DNA of 59,730 bases from Scleroderma bovista (GCA_037178675.1 JAYMGJ010000224.1:1-59730), one strand, 5' to 3'; shown: positions 43,001-55,510, counted from the stretch's first letter. Numbers and translations: made by a program. Notes: generated by a model from the sequence alone, not told the origin.

Positions 43001-44957
43001 TGGTCGCTTGGAAAGATTGGTCAATATCTGGGGCGAAGAAATGATGGAAGAGGAGGCGCGCCGCATCCACGAGCAAGATTCCCATAGCGACTCGAGGTAT
43101 GCAGCGCATGCACACGCCTTGCAAACCTTTGTCGAGAAAGTCACTGTCTTCCGTGGTGCGGTAAAATATACCGATTCGGATCTCACGCTACCTGCTTCAG
43201 AGGAGGGTGCTTCCAAAACGTACAAACTTGCGCCGTTGTACGACAGGTACTTTGAATGTGCTGAGATGCTTGCCACTCAAGGTCTGGTCAAGGAGGCGGT
43301 TGAGTATCTGAAGCTAATTCCTCAGGCTTACACCGGCTCTGCGTTCGACTCCGCAGCTGTGAGGGAGAGATTGTTGATCGGGTCGGGAGAGTCTTCGACA
43401 CGTACCACCGCGACCACGGGCCATGTAAGCCACAAAGCATCCATCTCTGCATCGTATACACCAGCAACTACTACTACGAGGACGCAGACTCCCCTTCAAG
43501 AGAGGCAATATCTGCCGCCCCAACTCCCATACCAACCAGCGCAATTGTCCCATCAGCCAGAACAACCCAAGTATGCCCCTGTACCACCCCTCGTCAGGCC
43601 TGCACTCCTCAGCCAGCCTGTAGCGCCGCCTCCCGCTCGGCCACCTGTTACTGGTGCACTCCCTCCACGTCTCCAAAATGGCGGTTGGAATGACGCGCCA
43701 GTTGTCAAGCCTGAGCGTCGTACGCCCAACGCTCCTAGCATCTCCAAACCGGCAGCCATTGTGAACCCCTTCCCGAACGCAACACAGTCGCCGCCTACCC
43801 CTAGTTCTCCCTTTGGTCCAGGCCAAAACGCGGCGCTTCCTCCACCACCGCGACCAGCTAGTGTGCAGAGCCGCCCACCACCACCACAGGCACGCGGGCC
43901 CCCACCCCCTCAGGCTCGTCAGCCGCCTGGACCGCCACCCCATCAGCCACAAACTTTTGGTACAAGCCCGTATACATCACCTCGGGCCGCTCCCGTCCAG
44001 CTTGGTCAGTCGAGTGGACCCTACGCTCGCGCGACTCCTCCGCCGGGTCCCCCTCGCGGGGGTGTACCACCGCCTCCTGGCCCATATGCTCGTGCCACAC
44101 CACCTCCTGGTCATATTATGCCACCATCCACAGCACCCCCGTCTGGGCCATATGCACCCCCACCGACCAGCCAGGTAGCACCCACCGGACTTCCCCACCC
44201 TGGACCGTATGCACCGCCTAAGTCGATGCAAGCGCAGCATGCACCTCCCCCTGCACAAGGGCAACCCGGTTCTGGACCTAGTCTGTATGTCCCGCCCATG
44301 AGCCAAGCACAGCCAATGCGTGGGCCACCGCCGGCTCAGCAGCAATTAAGTGGTATGCTGCCCCATCTTCAACAAGGGCCCCCTGGGGGTGCACCCAGCG
44401 CTGCTCCTCCGCCTGCACGGGCAGCCCCGCCACGGGGTCCCCCTCCACCCAAGTACCGTGAGTGATCGAGCCTGTCCCCCGACCCATTACGTTGACTGAG
44501 GCCCTATTCACAGCACGAGGCGACCGGACCCATATTCCCGAGTCCGCGCTTCCAATCTACAACATTTTGTCTGATCACCTTCTACGGATGAAGCAAATGA
44601 CTCCAGTATGTACCGATTGTCCGACGTGCTAGCTACGCTTGCTTAGCCTGGTTATAGCTCCAGCAAAAACGCATGGTTGAGGACCTTGAGAGGCGCATCG
44701 GTGCTCTCTTTGATGCATTGAACTGTGAAACGCTCTCGAAACCTGTGGTAGATCAGTTGCTTGAATTGACGAGAGGTGGGTCGATGATCCCGCTACATGC
44801 GGAGGATGCATGGATCTGACATCCCTTGCCAGCTATGGAAGGACACGAACGAGAAGCAGCACTTTCAATTCATGTTGACTTGCTGACGCGTGGTTCGCAA
44901 ACAGACGACATTGGCCTTTGGATGTCTGGCATCAAGCAGCTGATCATGCGCATGTGA
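40050..44957 (+). CDS. SEC31: COPII outer-coat protein Sec31
   Basis: Starts [24 protein letters not shown]. Seven-bladed WD40 region over exons to about 41,580 ([91 protein letters not shown]). An acidic, Gln-rich insert follows (42,080-42,540), then the alpha-solenoid ACE1 region ([19 protein letters not shown] to [11 protein letters not shown]), a long Pro-rich region (43,450-44,460) and the conserved C-terminal helical domain in three small exons (ending [12 protein letters not shown] at 44,957). It assembles with Sec13 on ER exit vesicles. The last WD-region intron (about 41,271-41,469) is unusually long and holds a 14-nt T-run. Confidence 0.93.
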
Positions 44958-45236
44958 AACAGTGAAGGTGCTCTGACAAAACTGAAAGCCAGGTTGGAAT
45001 TGTGGTGGCAGCAGGCCATATCATAGACCCGATTTTATCCCCAGATTTCGTAGTGTCTACATATATTACATAGCTTAGCTATCTGGAACATGACAAAACA
45101 CTTGGTATCCCTCCCGATCATCGGGGCTGTGCGGATTCCCCGAGTCGCTACCATAAAAGGAATTACTCCTTAACTACTAATCGTGTGGCCTCGGGTGTTT
45201 CTCTCTCTGAGTATTCCCGTCCGCTCATCTGTGGTA
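44958..45236. promoter_or_regulatory. SEC31-QNS1 intergenic region
   Basis: 280 bp between tandem genes, expected to contain the SEC31 terminator and QNS1 promoter. A CT-rich run TTTCTCTCTCTGAG lies at about 45,199. Nothing more specific was seen. Confidence 0.35.
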
Positions 45237-48200
45237 ATGGGCCACCTGATTACACTAGCAACGTACGTGTCAACTCTCAGTATCACCTAGCCTTGACTCA
45301 CATCTTGCCAGATGGTAAGAGCCTCAGGATCCAGTAAATAATTTCGTGGCAAATTCATAATCCGGCAGCTCCCTGAATCAGTGGGCTTTAGATTTCCAGG
45401 TTAGAGATTTCCTTGTCAATATGATCCATTCTTTCTACGATTTCTGGTGTGTAGGGAAATTATGAGCGCATCATAGAGAGCATCGCTATAGCAAAACGGC
45501 GTGGAGCGACATTGAGAGTGGGCCCTGAATTGGAGATCCCGTAAGGTTGTCTTATGACTTATGGAATTCGCCCGTGATATTTGACCCGAACCGCATCAGT
45601 GGTTACGGCTGCTATGACCACTTCCTCGAGGGTCTGTCCTTTATTGTAAGTTCGCAGATCGCAAATCGACCTTTCTATGACAGGAGACACCGTCCTGCAC
45701 TCTTGGGAAGTTCTTGCGAAAATTCTTTCGGGCGATGATACGATGGGTATTCTTTGTGACATTGGGATGTACGTGGACTCCTCGACTACATATCGTTCAT
45801 CATCATTTCACTGTATCTTCCAAGGCCTGTCATACACAAGAACGTGATATACAACTGTCGCATCATTGTCTACAACAAGCAAATTCTCCTCATTCGTCCC
45901 AAGTTGTGGCTTGCTAATGATGGAAACTACCGTGAGATGCGATACTTCACACCGTGGATGAAGCACCACCAGTGGGAGGACCACTTCCTCCCACGGATAA
46001 TCCAGGCCATCACTGAGCAAGTACGTCCCACGCTTGCATGTACACTAGTATGTATTGACACAAGTCTGGATAGCAAAAGGTACCATTCGGTGATTGTGTA
46101 GTCAGCACAGTCGATACCTGCATAGGCGTAGAACTCTGCGAAGAGTTGTTTACCCCAGCAAGGTCGGTCCATTTCCTAGCTCATATCCTTATCCACAATA
46201 ACGACAACAGTCCTCATATCTCGATGGGTCTCGACGGTGTCGAGATTTTCACAAATTCAAGTGGCAGCCATCACGAGCTCCGAAAGCTCTATACCCGTGT
46301 TGAACTCATTAAAGAAGCCACTTTGAAGGTGAATGAATTTCATACCGCAACGCATAGATGTGCACCATTCTAACATATTTATTCCGCCAGCTCGGGGGTG
46401 TGTATCTTTACGCAAATCAACAAGGATGCGACGGTGATAGATTGTATTACGATGGATGCGCAATGATTGTAATGAATGGGCATATCGTCGCGCAGGGGTC
46501 ACAATTCTCGTTAAGCGACGTTGAGGTTGTCACAGCGACTATCGATATTGAAGATGTGCGATCTCACAGAACATCGCGCAGCAGGGCTCTTCAGGCCGCT
46601 AGTAGTGAAAGATACCATCGCATCGAGGTCCCATTCGCCTTGTCAGGGGGGAAGTTTGGCGAGATGGACAGTGAACAAGCACCGGGATTGCGATTGGGTC
46701 TCCATGAAGCAAAATTTCACCAACCAGAAGAGGAAATTGCGTTAGTTCGTTCCATTTACGAGGCACATTTAAGACTGAACCCGTACTCTAGACTGGGACC
46801 TGCGTGCTGGCTTTGGGATTATCTTCGTCGCTCCAGGACCCAGGGATACTTCATCCCATTAAGTGGTGGTCTTGACAGTTGTTCGACTGCGTTGATAGTG
46901 TACTCTATGTGTTGCCTAGTCGCTGATGCGGGTCGAAGAGAAGGTAAGAGCAGGCGTTCTTTATCATAGAGAGACATCAAACTTTCGTCCCATAGACAAA
47001 CAGGTTATCGCAGACGCCAGGCGCGTCGTCGGAGAGCCAGATGATTCTAGCTACATCCCCTCTGATGCTCGTGAGTTCTGCAATCGTATATTCCACACAT
47101 GCTACATGGGAACCGAAAATTCGAGTGCGGAAACGAGGCAGAGGGCGAAAGCTCTCGCGGACGCGATAGGCAGGTAAGGCGCTCGCTCGGTGTGATGTGG
47201 TTCGTCCTGACAAGGAAGCAGCTATCATGTCGATTTGAATATGGATTCTCTTGTCACCGCTGTTAGAGAACTGTTTGCATTTGTGACAGGTGCCAAACCG
47301 CGCTTCAGGACGCATGGGGGTAGCGCAGCAGAGAATTTGGCCCTGCAGAATATACAGGTACGATCTACCGTGACTAGCGCAAGCTCCCATTTACACCGGA
47401 TCTCTAGGCGCGACTACGGATGGTGCTGTCATATTTATTTGCCCAGCTTCTTCCATGGGTGCGGGGTAGGCAAGGAGGGCTACTTGTTCTCGGCAGCGCC
47501 AATGTCGATGAATCGTTGGTCTTCCTTATCTGCGTGTCGTGCCGTGCTAACGCCATCCCATAGTCTACGCGGCTACTTGACCAAATACGACTGTTCCTCT
47601 GGTACGGAGAATTGGTATTGCTGTATTGGACATCGGGTTTGACGGAACCCTTCTTCTCAGCTGACCTCAACCCAATCGGTGGGATCAGTAAGGCTGATCT
47701 GAAGAAGTTTATTGCCTATGCTGAGGGTGCATTTGATTTGCCTATCCTGAGAGGGTAAGCACACACCTATGATTGTGCAGAAGCCCACCACATTTTCTAT
47801 AGCTTCCTCGATGCAATTCCAACTGCAGAGCTAGAGCCAATGTCGGAGACATATGTCCAGTCTGACGAGGTGAGCATTTTTATCGAGGTGTCCTGTTTTT
47901 CGCCAATGTCATTCAGGCCGACATGGGCATGACATACGACGAACTTTCCGTGTTCGGAAGACTTCGCAAGGTCGAGAAATGTGGCCCGTACAGTATGTTT
48001 ACCAAGTTGGTGCATGAGTGGGGTGCATTTTTGTCTCCGGTCCAAGTAAGCACTACGTCTTGCATCTGGGATTGATGTTCAAACACGAGTGGCCAGATCG
48101 CGGGGAAGGTAAAGCACTTTTTCTTCGAGCACGCCCGCAACAGGCACAAGATGACCACTTTGACCCCATCATACCATGCGGTACGTCAATTACATAGAAT

Positions 48201-48441
48201 ATAAATTGTGGTAGATCATTGATTACCTCTGAAACATGCAGGAATCGTACAGCCCGGATGATAACCGTAAGCACATTGCGAAGATGGGTCGACCTTGTCT
48301 TCTAACGTAGCTCCAGGGTTCGACCTCCGTCCGTTTCTTTACCCGTCCCGATTCCCTTGGCAGTTTAAAAAGATAGATCAAGTTGCTGCGGCGCTGCCCG
48401 ACCGATCGAGCCTCGGTCCAGAGAAAGCCAAGACGGATTAA
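45237..48441 (+). CDS. QNS1: glutamine-dependent NAD+ synthetase
   Basis: MGHLITLAT (exon 45,237-45,262), a predicted 3-nt exon at 45,312-45,314, then [10 protein letters not shown] (45,369-45,399), [29 protein letters not shown], and [11 protein letters not shown]. The nitrilase-type glutaminase domain shows its Glu (GPELEIPGYG), Lys ([15 protein letters not shown]) and Cys ([11 protein letters not shown]). The synthetase domain has the PP-loop [13 protein letters not shown] near 46,855, then [45 protein letters not shown] and [15 protein letters not shown]. It ends [15 protein letters not shown]. It amidates nicotinic acid adenine dinucleotide to NAD+ using glutamine. At least a dozen short introns are present. 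Confidence 0.93.
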
Positions 48442-49199
48442 TTTACATGCACCATTTGCAACGCTGGAAGCGAATAAGATAGTTTTGATGTAGCTTCGGG
48501 CATGGTACCATAGCCCGGTCACAGAAGTTGTACTATAGCTGGTAGTGAGAGCGTGCCAACAACGATGTGGGTACGCGAGACCACGCTGCAATAACAAATA
48601 ATGACAGTACCTACTAGGTACTATGACAAGAGTGTTACCGCCGAACCGGACTACTAGATTCGATGTGAGTTTGATTCCGGTTCGAAAACATTGGAGTTTG
48701 TTTGACTGCCGAAATTGTTGTACAGCATAATACGTGGGCATGGTTGATGTGAGACAATGAAACAGGAATTCTGTACGTAATTGCCATCGCTTCTAGACGG
48801 GCACTTGATGGACTTCCGGTGCTTCGACCACGATGTATGTACGAGACGTAAGATAAAAGGCCAGCGCACAACGTTCTCGCGATTTGACCGTCCAACCCCA
48901 TTTCTTTCAGTGCCTGGATCCTCTTCCACTGAGGGAATACGCTGTTTCCTAGGCTCTGATAACTATGGCAATAGTAGTTGGGTCCAGCAGATAAACTCAG
49001 TCTCTTGGATGATATATTAACAACACAGCAGATGGAATGGAAAACTCGCTGTAAGTACCCATTTACTGCGAAGTCACTGAGGTGCTGAACGATATACACT
49101 GCCATCACTGGGACTGAATTTTTCCGATAATGCTGTATATGCACTTTGCAATAAGTACCGTGTCTAACATGTGACTATCTGACAAGGATAGTCATGCAT
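48442..49199. other. intergenic, nothing recognised
   Basis: About 760 bp after QNS1 with no coding character. It marks the start of a repeat-rich region reaching to the right-hand gypsy element. Confidence 0.5.
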
Positions 49200-49660
49200 G
49201 GCCTTATAAGTCTTTATAAGGCTTTAAGCTTCACACAAGATTTCTAGGTAATGGTAACCTAACACATTATGATAGGCATGGTAATACACAAACTATCAGT
49301 TCTGTAAGCCCATTCAGTCTATGTCAGATAACACTTGATCACACTTCTCATGTCCTTAAACAAGGACATGATTTATCAGATTGGCTGAACCCTGTATTGA
49401 TCATAAGTTGGATAATGTTATATATGGTTGTATAAGGCTTTGAGCTTGACACAAAAATTATAGGTGATGGCAACCTAACACATTATGATAGGCATGGTAA
49501 TACACAAACTATAAGTTCTGTATGTCCATTCATTTCATGTCAGATAACACTTTGACCACACTTCTCATGAGTTTAAACAGGGACATGATTTATCAGATTG
49601 GTTGAATTGCATGAGTTGGATAATGTCACATATGGCTGTATAAGGCTTTCAACATGAAGT
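49200..49660. repeat. tandem repeat, about 210-216 bp period
   Basis: TATAAGGCTT recurs at 49,215, 49,431 and 49,639. The first two units share long stretches (AACCTAACACATTATGATAG, GGCATGGTAATACACAAACTA, GACATGATTTATCAGATTGG) with scattered substitutions; the third is truncated. AT-rich and non-coding. Confidence 0.8.
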
Positions 49661-49779
49661 TTATGGACTTTGTTGTAACAAGCATAAAATACCACTATTT
49701 ATTAATTATGTAATTGCTAACCACTGTGGCTCAGATTTTCAGAGATAAAGTTTAGTGACTTACCTCATGCAATTACCAT

Positions 49780-49930
49780 ATGAGATAAACAATAGCAACT
49801 TAGCTGATCCGGCGAAATGCAACTTACCTAACCCTGATCCAATGAAATGTAACTTACCTGACCCTGCTCCAACCCGATTCAGTGTAACAGTAACTTACCT
49901 GACCCAGCTTCAACTCGAAGATCGAAGTCA
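49780..49930. repeat. short degenerate tandem repeat
   Basis: Four diverged copies of a 30-40 nt unit built on GTAACTTACCTGACCCTG plus a CCAA-containing tail. No coding signal. Confidence 0.55.
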
Positions 49931-50267
49931 CAGACAAGAGTGAAGAACCTAAACAGTTCCTTCCAGGAGGGTTTATATATAACATGGGTACTGTACAGTT
50001 CTTACTGATCATTTCCCGCGCTTTGACCATTTCTACTTTAGGGTACATTTGCAAATTCAGTACACCTGCCGGTCACACTCGACAGCACCTTGGACAATGG
50101 TGGGGATATGGTTGTTGTCATCGCTGGACAACAGGCTGGTGGATGGCCGTCGTCATCATCAGTTGACAGTGCACACAGTGAAGATAACTGCCCGCATCAA
50201 GAGGGCAATTCAAATCAGCAAACCAGCCCTTCCGATTAGCCGAGCTGACAGCACTTGACAGCGCTTA

Positions 50268-50332
50268 GCCGACCGCCCAGCCTGTCGGACTCTGTGCCAG
50301 TCTGTCGGACTCCGTGCCAGTCTGGTTGTCAC
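50268..50332. repeat. short direct duplication
   Basis: GCCAGTCTGTCGGACTC and near-identical blocks are repeated back to back (CTGTCGGACTCTGTGCCAGT, then CTGTCGGACTCCGTGCCAGT). Confidence 0.6.
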
Positions 50333-50429
50333 TCGATTCAAATATTCAGTAGAGAAAAAAAAAGTATATTAGGACTAAAGAAAACTAGAGTGCTAATCAC
50401 AAATGACTAAATAATAAATAATATATTTA

Positions 50430-51720
50430 TACGACCGGGCCCGTGGTTGTCGAACGCAGGGGAGGGCGATCGTCGACGCTGCGCTGGCGCGATGGCCAGC
50501 GTTGCTGTGGCTGGGAGGTTGGTGGGCGTCGGGGGCGTCATTGTCGGATGACGCTGGGATGGGAGTCATCCCGTCGTTGCGCCGTTGCGCCGTCGCCGTC
50601 GACGCTGGGGATGTGGGTGGTCGCATCGCCGCCGTCGACGCTGGGGGTGGTGGCGGGGTCGTTGTCGTTGTCGTTGTGGTCAGTGTTGATGGCCACGGCG
50701 ACGACGTTGACGGTGGGGGTCGTCGTCATCAGTGGCCACCTCGACAACGTTGGTGGTGGGGCCGTCGTTGCCCTCGCGTTGGTGGTGGCCGTCGACGCTG
50801 GTGGTGGCCTAGCCGTTGTCGTTGTCGTCTGGTCGACGACGCTGCTGGTGGTGGTAGTGGTTGGTGTCGTCGCCATCGGCCGTGGTGGGGTCGTTGTCAT
50901 CGTCGTTGCTGATGGTGGTCGATCGACGACGCTGGTGGTGACGGTGGCTGTGGGCGAGGCGTGTAGTGACGCAGTAAATACTATTAGGAAATGTTGATAG
51001 TTCAATATGCTGATATAATCGTTACACAAACACACGCACACACATACTTGAAAATTTTTGAAGTCTCTCATTCTCATTCTCTTCATCCGTCGACCACCAC
51101 CCGACAGTCACCACCACCACCGTCAACGCGACCACCACCACCACCGTCAACGCGACCACCACCACCCACCACCGTCGATGACGACGTGGCCACCACCCAC
51201 CACCGTCGATGACGACGTGGCCACCACCCACCACCGTCGATGACGACGTGGCCACCACCCACCAACGTCGACCACCACCACCACCATCAACGCGACCACC
51301 ACCACCAACAGCGTGACAACGACAACATGGCCACCACCACCAACGACAACGTGGCCACCACCACCAACGTCGACGACGCGACCGCCACCACCACCAGCCT
51401 CGTCGACGACGACCCCACCAGCAGCGTCAACGACGCGACGACCACCACCAATGGCCACAACGACGCCACCGGCGTCGTCAACGACACGGACACCACCACC
51501 AACGTCGACGAGGCCACCACCAACGACAACCGCCACCCCACCAGCAGCATCGACGATGACACGACCACCCCACCAGCAGCATCGACGACGCGACGACGAC
51601 GACCCACCCCACCACCAGCGACGACGACGATAACAATGACCACCTCGCCGCGGTCGCCGCCACTACCCCCATCACCTGCGTCGACATTGCGGCCATCGAC
51701 GACGACGACAACCACCTCGG
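50430..51720. repeat. strand-asymmetric foldback array of GTGGTGG/GTCGTCG triplets
   Basis: The left arm (about 50,430-50,960) is built from GTGGTGG, GTCGTCG and GTCGACGCTGG. The right arm (about 51,080-51,720) is built from CCACCACC, CGACGAC and CAACGTCGACGAC, that is the reverse complement. A unique AT-rich centre of about 120 bp separates them. Both outer ends run into TATA-rich sequence (TATATTTATAC on the left, GTATATATAATA on the right). The arms are imperfect inverted copies. Long Val/Thr-rich frames in them are composition artefacts. Confidence 0.7.
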
Positions 51721-52480
51721 TATATATAATACTTAGTCTTTGTTCTGTAGTTTATTGAATTAATATAAATTGGTTAACATTAACATTGAATGAATTGAGT
51801 GCTTGAAAAGTTTCAAGTACAGGCAGTAAAGGTAATATGGATGCTGTTGATAGTGCTACTGGGACAGTCTGGACAGTGCTAGCCAGTTAGGTACCTTGCT
51901 AGGAGTAGCTGGGGCTCTGGGGTAACTGGCCAGTACTGTCCAGTGCTGTCCAGGGGAGGGTTGGTTTGCTGATGCAACCTGCTTTCTCAACAGACTCATT
52001 CTCAGGCACGAATATGCCGATACTATTGACACTAATTGCCTTCCATTGATCTGGACGCCTGGGCAATTCAACTTCAGAATGCACTCTGTGTTCTCGACTT
52101 TGAGAGTGCATCGTGAGTTGTGCCCAAATAGGCAATATAGGAAATGAGCTCTCCGCACGAAATGTAGCCTAGTTGATATGTTGTGAGCACAGCCTTCCAT
52201 GGCCATATATAGAACATGTCTATTTTATATTATTTGAAGATGACTGCATGGTCTTACCATACACCTACTATGAAAGTACCTGTATTTCAGATCCTTCTGT
52301 CTGTTGATCATGTTGAAAATGTACTTTCCTATTCCACCATGCACCATACTATGCAAGCTGATAGTCATTGCCTCTGCAAGAGTGATCTACCCCAGGAACT
52401 ACAATATTTATGTACAGTTATTGGTCAATACAAACTTTGCAGTCTTGTCTAACACTGTATCATAGGGGGAGAAATTGATA
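51721..52480. other. non-coding stretch with weak ORF
   Basis: A 116-codon minus-strand ORF (51,856-52,206) has no recognisable domain. CTGGACAGTGCT and CTGTCCAGTGCTGTCCAG form short local repeats near 51,870-51,950. Nothing further is seen. Confidence 0.3.
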
Positions 52481-52680
52481 ATGGCCATATAATTATCTTT
52501 TCACAAATTGCATTATGTCAGTCATGCTGAATTGGACAGCTGTTGGTAACTTAATGACATGGATCATATAATGTCAATTAATTATTTTTTCATGAGTTGC
52601 ATTATGTCAGTCATGCTGAATTAGATAGCTGTTGGTAACTTAATGACAAGATCATATATCAGTATGTCATGAGGCTGAAT
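52481..52680. repeat. tandem duplication, 89-bp period
   Basis: Two copies of a unit containing TTGCATTATGTCAGTCATGC and GCTGTTGGTAACTTAATGAC, starting at 52,508 and 52,597, with a few substitutions. It is followed by TATGATATATATGATC, a short palindromic AT stretch. Confidence 0.75.
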
Positions 52681-53089
52681 ATATGATATATATGATCAAG
52701 TTATTTGTTTTGTAATCATAGCTTATCATGGATCGACGGTCCCCGTGATGGCAGTGGCGGTTACTGTGTTCTTATTCTATGAATTTTGTGAGCCCAATAC
52801 GGGTGCAAATTACTGGAAACGTATTACTGACGATGTAACAGCTTAGTTCTGACCCTAGATCAAGAGGCACGTATTACAACAGCGCTGCTGGTGTCTTCCT
52901 GACCCACTTAATTACCTGCCCTCAGATCGAGCATATCTGGGTATTTCCTTTATTGTATGGATTCCGCACAACAGCTGACATGGCGGACAAAGAAGCATCG
53001 TTGGAGTTCATCCTCCATATTATATATATCTGTGGGGAACCTCTGGTGTCAATGACAATGATGACTTTCTGACTGTAGGTTGGATAGTG
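52681..53089. other. unassigned sequence before LTR relic
   Basis: Short coding-like pieces on the plus strand (VAVTVFLFYEFCEPNTG; GISFIVWIPHNS) are broken by stops. Possibly a decayed gene; no family assigned. Confidence 0.25.
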
Positions 53090-54310
53090 TCAAGACCGGT
53101 TCTCCTCGACGATCTTACTAGGAGGTCCAGGGGTGCAGGGAACTAATGAGGAGGTAAGTCCTGGCACTAGTATGTGCTACTTAGTGCAGAGAGTCAAGTC
53201 CGGGTCATACGGACAAAGTCCGGGCGCTGGAGGAGCACTGGAAGTAAGTCCGGGTTTTGCGGAGTTAGTCCGGACCGCGGGAAAGTGGACCGGAGTAAAG
53301 CGCAGTTTGTCCGGACGAAGGACATCCCAGAGGTGGGATAAGTCCTGAGAGGTCTAGCGTTGAGTCTGGGACAGAGGTGGCTTTTGCCCTCATGCAAGTA
53401 GGAGACTTGCTAGGATCGGACATAGGACCAAGGGGACGAGATAGGACGGAGGCCAGAGTTGGCCGGAGTTCAGGAGTTCAGATGAACAGATGGATTAGGA
53501 GAGCATAATGGGTAGTACAGAGTGGGGAGTATCTTAGTCGAGATTTGATCTAAGGAAACTACTAGGCCGGAGTATAGTAGTTTATATAGTAAATGAGAAC
53601 TAGGGTGAGTATATACAGTGACAAGTAAACACCTTAGTTGGGACAAGGGACAGAGCAGAAACGGACAGGAAAATAAAGCAGGTACAGGAAAATAAACCGG
53701 AGCGGGAGCAGACACGGGGAACTAGAGATACAGGGACGACGGAGGAAAAGCAGGGACAGTGAAGTAAAGGGAACTAGGTCGGAAGAGGATAGGTAAGGGT
53801 TGGAGGTGGACTTAACTAATGTTAAGTCTGGAGCGATGTCCAGGACTGGAGGAAGCGGGACCGGAGGAAGTGCAAGAGCGGAGGGAGTGCACAGGTGGAG
53901 GAAGGGCAGAGTAGCCGGAGGAAGGTCTGGAGTTGGACATGGAAATGTCCAAGGCCATTGGTGGACCTGACAGAGGAAGCGGAGCAGGAGCAGGAGCAGA
54001 ACTGAGCCGGAGTTGGATGTACCAGCCGGAGTTGGGCTACGTCGCAGACAAGGCTAAGGGAGTGGCCGGACTGAAACCGGAGTAGCGACTAGTGGTAGGT
54101 ACAGGTCTGACATGGAGGAGTTAGACCACGGATCTGTCTGTAGGAAGACAGGGGTTAGTCCTGAGGCAGAGATGGACGTAGTGACCGGAGTTGAGCTGGA
54201 GTGCAGCTACAGGGCTGGAGATGGCCGGACTAGATCCGGAGTTGCATCTATGCCTAAGGAGAGGTCAGGCGGGCCATGGTTAGACCGGAGTTGCGACTGG
54301 AAAAGTATGG
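53090..54310 (-). repeat. diverged gypsy LTR relic (minus orientation)
   Basis: Dense CCGGAGT and GTCCGG motifs match the LTR of gypsy element 1. The segment GAACTAGGGTGAGTATATAC (53,588) followed by CAGTGACAAGTAAACA matches a nearly identical block at about 2,310-2,345. No gag or pol remains, so this is a solo or nested LTR remnant. The ends are not defined. Confidence 0.6.
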
Positions 54311-54639
54311 ATATGACAGATAGGTTCGGTACTTCGGAACATTGTGTAATCTGTAAGACATTCGTTTTCTATGTGATACATTACACACTGAAACTTGTAT
54401 TCCATTCATAGAATTTCCACTGTCCATACATAGGACAATCCTCGATTTCGTATCCGTGATGCTCAGGCTGACAATCAGCGAAGTAAAGGTCTTCGGACGA
54501 ACAAACAAAGTGAGTTTAAAATAAACACTACACAGTGTTTGTATCAGCTGAATCACGATAGATGTATGATATTGTTTCAGTTCTGACGTTACTCAGCCTC
54601 AAGCATGTCGGTGTGATGCTTTAGCTGTATGTTTGACCT

Positions 54640-55510
54640 CTTTTTCATTTCTTTCCATTAACAAAGTGCTAGGCCAGTTCATGTTCGGCATTGAATTCTG
54701 GGCAAGTTTCATTATTGTATGGACAGTACAAGGTAAGGTCTCAATACCTCCATCCAGCATGGTCTTGCTGAAGTTAGTACAGTGATTCTTCAGATGCATC
54801 TTTATGCCCTTCATCATCGTTCGAAAAGACTCCTGGTCTTCATGGTGATATTTTTTGCCACCGAAGTCGGTATCTCGCTGTGGATTATGGTCGCAATGAG
54901 CTTTATAAATAACGGTTCGTCAATTGGCTTTTGTTAAGATCTTTCGCTGTCTCAGGGTCTGATCTCCGCCATAGAGTCATTTGTCGAACATGTTTCAATT
55001 ACAGGACGCCCCCACAATGACATATATATGTGTTATCATCGCGTCATTCCTGTGTATGCATATATATGGGTCCCTTGGTTTTCTTTTGATGCCACGTTGG
55101 TTGTGTTTGCTGTCTGGGCGGGTATCAAGCATTCAATACAGAGGTCTCTTTCCTGCCCAGTAAGGTCTAACAGACCATGGCTGGTTAGTGTTCTGATTCA
55201 GGGAAATGTCATATACTTCCTCAGGTGGGCATTCTCATGTCACTATTTTGAATAGGATATAACAACCATGCACAGCCCTCTCGTCGGATTCACTCTTTCT
55301 ATGATACACAACATGAGTCCAGAGATTGAGGGGCTCGCCAACACCCTCCTCTTGGGTGCACCAATCGCAATTCCTATTGGTTGCCGCCTTATCCTTTCAA
55401 TCCGGGAGGCGGCTTCTCTACACCACTTATCTTCAGTCTCTAGTCGCACAATGAGTGCATTTATAGTTCAAGATAGGTCATGGAGAGAAGAACATAGTTA
55501 CATTGTTTGA
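54640..55510 (+). pseudogene. fragmentary DUF6533-type membrane protein gene
   Basis: Exon-like pieces encode membrane segments in the order seen in the basidiomycete DUF6533 family: LGQFMFGIEFWASFIIVW; RLYALHHRSKRLLVFMVIFF followed by ATEVGISLWIMVAM; PWFSFDATLVVFAVWAG followed by IKHSIQ; and PIGCRLILSIREAASLHH at the C-terminus. The N-terminal DUF6533 segment is not found and may have been removed by the LTR-type insertion just upstream. Some exon joins are plausible, but overall it looks truncated. Confidence 0.5.

Noticed and set aside
41705..44345. Arg/Gly-rich ORFs in other frames of SEC31
   Set aside because: They mirror the Pro- and Gln-rich SEC31 coding sequence; no independent evidence.
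49200..49660. Regular repeats considered as a CRISPR array
   Set aside because: Units are over 200 bp, only two to three copies, without spacers, in a eukaryotic genome.
50443..51758. Long Val-rich and Thr/Pro-rich open frames on both strands
   Set aside because: They arise from triplet repeats in the foldback array; composition is extreme and frames exist on both strands at once.
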